From: Oryza sativa Japonica Group
Lineage: Eukaryota; Streptophyta; Magnoliopsida; Poales; Poaceae
Assembly (NCBI RefSeq): GCF_034140825.1
Contig: NC_089039.1
Location: 22,675,501-22,739,500, forward strand
Direction of reading: 5' to 3'
Length of the DNA stretch: 64,000 nt
The translations under genes were made by a program, and so were the position numbers. Numbering within the stretch: position 1 is the stretch's first letter; each line of letters begins with the position of its first letter. Under the pieces are notes generated by a model. That model searched no databases. It saw only the letters and a program-made list of their open reading frames with translations, and was not told where the DNA came from. This document shows positions 59,482 through 64,000 of the stretch, in pieces.

Positions 59482-59965
59482 TTAGATTAGGCACAACCTA
59501 AAAGCTGATCTGTCAGCGATGAGCAACAGATGAAGAGTGGGAGGGATTGTTGCCAGTTCAGTTGTGGAGCTTGAGGATAGATTTTGAGGGGTGGAAACAC
59601 AAAGTGTGGTGGTAGAGCCATCGATGCACAACTTTAATCATAGTGTGTATGAATGCATTATTATACAAATGAGAGTTTGCTTTTTAATATAAATTTAATG
59701 AGGCCAACGATTTGTTGTTAGCTTCCTTCTATTTGAACGTGTGTTACGGAGCACACTTGTTTGAGTGTGATGTATATGTATAGTGGTGTGTACGCGCATG
59801 ACTCGAATATTTTCGGTGATAACCAATGATCTAGAAATTGTCCCATGTACAAAAGGAGTCTTTGAGAAGGTTTTTAGCGAGTTTAAAGAAAGAGAATATC
59901 AGTACAACGGTTTGGCAACTCGTCAAGGTCCAATCCATTCCCACGTTATCAAGAAACGCCTATAA
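59482..59965. other. Intergenic, nothing recognised
   Basis: AT-rich with no supported feature. Confidence 0.4.
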
Positions 59966-60281
59966 GGGCATGTTCAATGGTAGAGACGAGTATGGTCTCT
60001 TAAACAATATAAGATTATTAAAAGACCATGTCTTTACAATAGTTGAGACGACAAAGGCTCTAATCATTAACTCAAAAAATATTCCTTTTATTAATATTCT
60101 TTCTATTTTTTTACCCTCATGCAACCATATTTCCATATTATAGTGATTAAGAGTCGTTGTTAAGCCGTTGTCATGCATAACAACGATGTTTTGTCTCTCC
60201 CCTGTCTCTTTCTTCCATGTTAACAAGTATTCCTAATTAGCAACGCTAAGAGACCACTATTGACAACCATTGTACATGCCC
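59966..60281. mobile_element. Tourist-like MITE, GGGCATGTTCAATGG type
   Basis: A 316-bp element. The left end GGGCATGTTCAATGGT is inverted relative to the right end ACCATTGTACATGCCC. TAA flanks both sides (59963-59965, 60282-60284). Confidence 0.88.
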
Positions 60282-60344
60282 TAAGGCTAAAAAGAAAGAC
60301 CAAGCTCCCTGCCTATCCTAAACTCTCTTAATGTTGTGTTCGTA

Positions 60345-60497
60345 AGGGTATGTTCTAATTTTCCACACGTTTATCAAATTGCTAAATCGTATGCTTCTTT
60401 TTTTGCAAAAAATTTCTATAGGAAAGTTGCTTTTAGAAATTATATTAATTCTTTTTAAGTTTTTTTAAGTTAATACTTAATTAATCATACGCTAATA
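60345..60497. repeat. Relic of the AT-rich MITE-like repeat (third copy)
   Basis: TTTTTGCAAAAAATTTCTAT, GGAAAGTTGCTTTTAGAAAT and TTAATTAATCATACGCTAAT occur in the same order as at 1230-1440. Confidence 0.5.
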
Positions 60498-60501
60498 CAT
60501 A

Positions 60502-60685
60502 CTCCTTCCGTTTCACAATGTAAGTCATTTTAGCATTTCCCACATTCATATTGATGTTAATGATTCATACATTTTAGCATTTCCCACATTCATATTGATG
60601 TTAATGATTCATAATGATATGAATCATTAACATCAATATGAATGTGGGAAATGCTAAAATGACTTACATTGTGAAACGGAGGAAG
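60502..60685. mobile_element. Stowaway MITE forming a 60-bp perfect hairpin
   Basis: Ends CTCCTTCCG and CGGAGGAAG with TA flanks (60500-60501, 60686-60687). From CGTTTCACAATG inward, 60 bases pair perfectly with the other arm. A 45-bp direct repeat (containing TTTAGCATTTCCCACATTCA) lies inside the left half, so the right arm can pair with either copy. Confidence 0.92.
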
Positions 60686-60951
60686 TACTATGTTTTGCGT
60701 GCCAGTCCTGAATGCACCCAAAATACCGATGATACATCGACACCATGTTTTTAGCGCCATATTTTTAACAAGACTGTTTTTCTATTCCTACTGAGAATCT
60801 AGGCTAAAAATGAAAATGAGTCTGGTCCATTTGAAATTTGAATATGGCCTCGCGAATGTGATCGACAACCCAGCATGCAGACGGTCCATTTGTCTCTTCC
60901 TAATTTGGCATAAATGTAATTAAAATTTGGTGCATTCCCTCTGCCACAAAC

Positions 60952-61025
60952 GGTGTCGTGGTGTAGTTGGTTATCACGTCAGTCTAACACACTGAAGGTC
61001 TCCGGTTCGAGTCCGGGCGACGCCA
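60952..61025 (+). tRNA. tRNA-Val (anticodon AAC)
   Basis: The 74-nt cloverleaf has acceptor GGTGTCG paired with CGACGCC and discriminator A. The anticodon stem TCAGT/ACTGA encloses CTAACAC (anticodon AAC), and the T-arm has GGTTCGAGTCC. A T-run (TCTTTTTT, 61026-61033) follows immediately and would serve as the RNA polymerase III terminator. Confidence 0.95.
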
Positions 61026-61039
61026 TCTTTTTTAAATTA

Positions 61040-62060
61040 AAAACTAAAATGGTTATTTTACCCTCTTCCTTTTATTTTTGAACCTTTTAAATTTTTTTAA
61101 TCATAAGTTCAAAATGCTTATTTCACCTTCTTATTTTTCCTTTTTTAAAGTTCAAAATGGATATTTTACCCTCTTCTTTTTCCTTTTTGAACTTTTTTTT
61201 TAAAATTTTTTTACCCTCTTCCTTTTATTTTTGAACCTTTTAAATTTTTTTTATTATAAGTTCAAAATGCTTATTTCACCTTCTTATTTTTCCTTTTTTA
61301 AAGTTCAAAATGGATATTTTACCCTCTTCTTTTTCCTTTTTGAACTTTTTTTTTTAAAAAGTCATCACAAGTTCAAAATGTCTGTTTCACCTTCTTATTT
61401 TCCCTTTTATATTAAAAACTAAAATGGTTATTTTACCCTCTTCCATTTATTTTTGAACCTTTTAAAATTTTTTTATCATAAGTTCAAAATGCTTATTTCA
61501 CCTTCTTATTTTTCCTTTTTAAAAGTTCAAAATGGATATTTTACCCTCTTCTTTTTCCTTTTTGAACTTTTTTTTTAAAAAAAGTCATCACAAGTTCAAA
61601 ATGTTTGTTTCACTTTCCCTTTTTTAAATTCAAAATGGTTATTTACCCTCTTCTTTTCCTTTCTAAACCTTTTTTTTTTTACAAAAAGTCATCACAAGTT
61701 AAAAATGTTTGTTTTACCCTCTTATCTTTTATTTCCAAGTTCAAAATGCTTATTTTTAACCTCTTATTTTCCCTTTTTTTAAAAGTTCAAGATGCTTATT
61801 TCACCCTCCTATTTCACCTTTTCTAAAATTCAAAATGGTTATTTTACCCTTATCTTTTCCTTTTTGAACTTTTCTTTAAAAAATATCATAAGTTCTAAAT
61901 GTTTGTTTTACCCTCTTTTTTTTTTCCTATTATCAAGTTCAAAATGCTTATTTTACCCTCTTTTTTTTCATTTTTTTTCAAGTTCAAAATGTTTTCCTTT
62001 TTTTTAGAATTTTGTAATGCTTATTTTACCTTCTTGTTTTCCCTTTTTTCTAAGTCCAAA
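61040..62060 (+). repeat. Degenerate tandem array, AAGTTCAAAATG...TTTTACCCTCTT unit
   Basis: Units of roughly 45-60 bp, each with AAGTTCAAAATG followed by GNTTATTTNACC and CTTNTTTTTCCTTTTT, repeat across about 1 kb on the same strand. Pairs of units form a higher-order repeat of about 205-210 bp near 61040-61600. The frames across the array, rich in Phe and Lys, are by-products. Similar units resume at 62690-62860. Confidence 0.85.
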
Positions 62061-62690
62061 ATATTACCAGCCTTCCCTCTCAAGCACCGTCAACACAGTC
62101 TCACTTCTTTGGGGGAGCGTCTGTGTCATGGCCGTTTGGATCTAGCCTTCCTACTAGTGGATCTAGGGCCCTACCACCACTCTGCAACCCCAGAGCAGTT
62201 GTTGTCAAGCCCTCCACCACCTCTACCCTACGCCGCTGCTGCTCTTTCGCTGAGATGTCGCCCCTCCCTCGCTCCAGTCACGCACTAGAGCGGTTGCTTC
62301 TAAACAAGGACAATAAGGAGCTTCTATCTCAGGAGAGAAAGGAGAGGTAGAGGAGGATAAGATCGAAACTGAGTGTTGGGGGAGGGCTTCTATCGTGGGA
62401 CTTAGAGAGTATTTTATGTTTGTTAACCATGCCACGTCGATTCGTTGGTCATTGCAAACTCTATATATACTATATAGGGTGTTGCCTGTAAAAATTGATT
62501 TTGACAGACAATTCCTTAAGAGGGCCGCTTATAAAACTGTTCCTATTTTTTTCAAGCAGTCCTCTTAAAACTACCAGGTAGGGCTAGAATTATGGGGTCT
62601 TCAGTTATTTTAGAAGTGGAAATTTTATAGTCCGCCTTATAAAAATCAAGCCTAGATGCTGTGAAAAATCGTTTTTCTGGTAGTCTTCTC
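62061..62690. other. Unrelated block between parts of the tandem array
   Basis: GC-richer DNA separates the two parts of the array. No gene, terminal repeats or target duplication were identified. It may be an insertion into the array. Confidence 0.35.
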
Positions 62691-62860
62691 TTCATCTTTC
62701 TTTTTTTGGCTAACAAGTTCAAAATGTTTTCTCTTTTTTTTACAAGTTCATAATGCTTATTTTACTATCTTATTTTCCTTTTTTTTCCAATTTCAAAATG
62801 TTTATTACAGCTCATACAGTTTTATTGCTGCCCTCTTTATTTCAAGTTCAAAATGCCTAC
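62690..62860 (+). repeat. Outlying units of the tandem array
   Basis: Units such as ACAAGTTCAAAATG, CAAGTTCATAATGCTTATTT and TTTCAAGTTCAAAATGCCTA recur with the same strand sense as the main array. Confidence 0.7.
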
Positions 62861-63019
62861 TATTGCTCATTCAGTTTTGCTGGAATTGTCAGCTCAAATT
62901 CACCATGCAAAACCGGGACGAATGCAAAGGGAGAAAAAAAAATCCCCTACGCCTGCTCCATCTGGGTGCCCAAAATTTCCGCCCAATTCTTGGGCTTTGG
63001 TACCTCAGCCATATCGGTT

Positions 63020-63257
63020 ATCTGAGCCCAATCAAAACGCCCTACACATCTCCCATCTCCACCCGTCCATTTTTCCAACGTTCTAGATCCATCCACCGAT
63101 CTGTGGCCTCTCCCTCACGACCAATCATGTCCCACCTCTCCCCTCTATATATCCCCCCTCCCCCATCCCATAAATCAATCCCCACACCATGTCGCAACGC
63201 ATCCACTTCCTCTCTCGTTGCCAATTCGAGTCTTCTCAACCTCTCGATCCGGGCGTG
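63020..63257 (+). promoter_or_regulatory. H2B promoter with CCAAT and TATA motifs
   Basis: GCCCAATCAAAACG (63026-63039), GACCAATCATG (63119-63129) and the TATA box TATATAT (63146-63152) lie in normal order upstream of the H2B ATG. A short upstream in-frame ATG at 63189 opens the same frame as the histone. Confidence 0.6.
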
Positions 63258-63689
63258 ATGGTGCCGAAGGCGGAGAAGAAGCCGGCAGAGAAGAAGCCAG
63301 CAGAGGAGAAGGTGCCCAAGGGGGAGAAGAAACCCAAGGCGGAGAAGCAGCTACCGACGTCCAAGTAGGGTGGCACCGGTGACAAGAAGGGGAAGAAGAA
63401 GGCGAAGAAAAGCGTGGAGACCTATAAAATCTACATCTTCAAGGTGCTCAAGCAGGTGCATCCAGACATAGGAATCTCCTCCAAGGCCATGTCCATCATG
63501 AATTCCTTCGTCAACGACATTTTCGAGAAGCTCGAGCAGGAGGCCGCGAGGCTTGCCAGGTACAACAAGAAGCCCACAATCACCTCCCGCGAGATCCAGA
63601 CCTCTGTTCGTCTCGTCCTCCCCGGCGAGCTTGCCAAGCACGCCGTCTCCGAGGGCACCAAGGCCGTCACCAAGTTCACCTCCTCCTAA
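63258..63689 (+). pseudogene. Histone H2B with a nonsense codon in the N-terminal tail
   Basis: From ATG 63258 the frame encodes a lysine-rich plant H2B tail (MVPKAEKKPAEKKPAEEKVP). It meets TAG at codon 37 (63366-63368) and then continues in the same frame without further stops to TAA at 63687. The post-stop part is a complete H2B histone fold: [60 protein letters not shown] and [20 protein letters not shown]. It is intronless, as plant H2B genes are. The next in-frame ATG (in KAMSIMN) is too late to give a working histone. Only the tail is damaged, so inactivation looks recent, or readthrough or a sequencing difference may apply. The last residues TSS differ from the usual TSA/TSS plant endings only trivially. 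Confidence 0.85.
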
Positions 63690-63856
63690 ATTGTTAGCCC
63701 TTTTCCTTTCGGTTTGTAATTGTCAACAATGTGGTACTATGCTTGGTTCCAAATCAAGATTTGTTACTAGTATAACAAGATCGGTGCAGTTTGAGATGCA
63801 ATTTGATCACAAAATGAGATGTGGAGAATCTGTGGTTGTGAATTTTGTTGTTGCAT
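63690..63856. other. Convergent 3' intergenic space between H2B and RIBA
   Basis: Only 167 bp separate the H2B stop from the stop codon of the minus-strand gene at the window edge, so their 3' untranslated regions probably overlap. Confidence 0.6.
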
Positions 63857-64000
63857 TCAGTTGTGGGTGTCGTCTTCGTCTTGGTCTCCGGCGATGTCGT
63901 CCGGGTTGAGGAATTCCTCCGGGACGTTGCCGGGGAGGTCGGAGCCGTAGACATGGCCCATCTTGGTGCGCTTCGTCTCGAGGTACCTCTGGTTCTCCTT
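63857..64000 (-). CDS. RIBA3: RIBA riboflavin biosynthesis protein, C-terminal end (partial)
   Basis: The minus-strand frame from the window edge runs 47 codons to TGA (63859-63857). It begins KENQRYLETKRTKMGHVYGS, which matches the C-terminal end of the GTP cyclohydrolase II domain of plant RIBA proteins (the family has ENKRYLETKRTKMGHVY). An acidic tail DDIAGDQDEDDTHN follows. RIBA proteins act in plastids, making riboflavin precursors from GTP and ribulose 5-phosphate. The RIBA3 label rests on my recollection of the rice chromosome 5 gene order and is less certain than the family. Most of the gene lies beyond the window. Confidence 0.7.
   Translation of the reverse strand, partial: KENQRYLETKRTKMGHVYGSDLPGNVPEEFLNPDDIAGDQDEDDTHN

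Noticed and set aside
61231-62288. Phe/Lys-rich frames across the tandem array
   Set aside because: They follow the repeat unit and its T-rich composition; not genes.

Overview
This window is plant nuclear DNA and almost certainly rice (Oryza sativa). It has GC-rich first exons followed by AT-rich introns and intergenic DNA, many Stowaway- and Tourist-type MITEs, a CACTA element, a Mutator-like element and a solo LTR. Its proteins are of clear plant type: FLA, UBC7-type E2, RIBA and an HSP70 ending in EEVD. From memory, the order RPL36 - HSP70 - UBC - RIBA3 fits a stretch of rice chromosome 5; this is recollection and was not searched.

Layout. 1-3.9 kb: CACTA element, Tourist and Stowaway MITEs, dispersed repeat. 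3.9-6.5 kb: CpG-rich promoter-like block and a candidate three-exon gene for a small membrane protein. 7.2-7.8 kb: single-exon, plant-type protein of unknown function. 8-12 kb: repeats, including a duplicated block carrying two MITEs and an inverted-repeat-bounded GC-rich segment. 12.3-15.4 kb: 13-exon kinesin-10. 16.1 kb: tRNA-Lys. 18.4-23.0 kb: 10-exon O-fucosyltransferase-family protein. 25.3-26.6 kb: intronless fasciclin-like arabinogalactan protein. 27-33 kb: AT-rich MITE field with a long foldback element. 33.6-34.2 kb: carboxylesterase pseudogene. 34.6-36.2 kb: ribosomal protein L36 (RPL36). 37.7-40.4 kb: cytosolic HSP70 on the minus strand, with heat-shock elements upstream. 41-47.5 kb: nested repeats (solo LTR inside an AT-rich repeat, and a 1.2-kb element inside a Stowaway). 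47.6-53.5 kb: a Mutator-like element (MULE) with terminal inverted repeats and a 10-bp target duplication. It carries a transposase split by one in-frame TAG, a second acidic ORF and 13 copies of a 25-bp palindrome near its ends. 54.1-57.9 kb: UBC7/UBE2G-type E2. 59-61 kb: tRNA-Arg, MITEs and tRNA-Val. 61-62.9 kb: degenerate tandem array. 63.3-63.7 kb: histone H2B with a stop in its N-terminal tail. 63.9 kb to the edge: the C-terminus of a RIBA riboflavin-biosynthesis protein on the minus strand.

The host genes are ordinary and mutually unrelated (translation, chaperone, ubiquitin, cytoskeleton, glycosylation, cell wall). The most unusual structure is the MULE's subterminal palindrome array together with its second ORF. 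Also worth a second look are the 60-bp perfect-stem Stowaway hairpin, the H2B nonsense codon and the candidate small membrane protein gene. Exon boundaries below were read by eye from GT/AG sites and reading-phase continuity.
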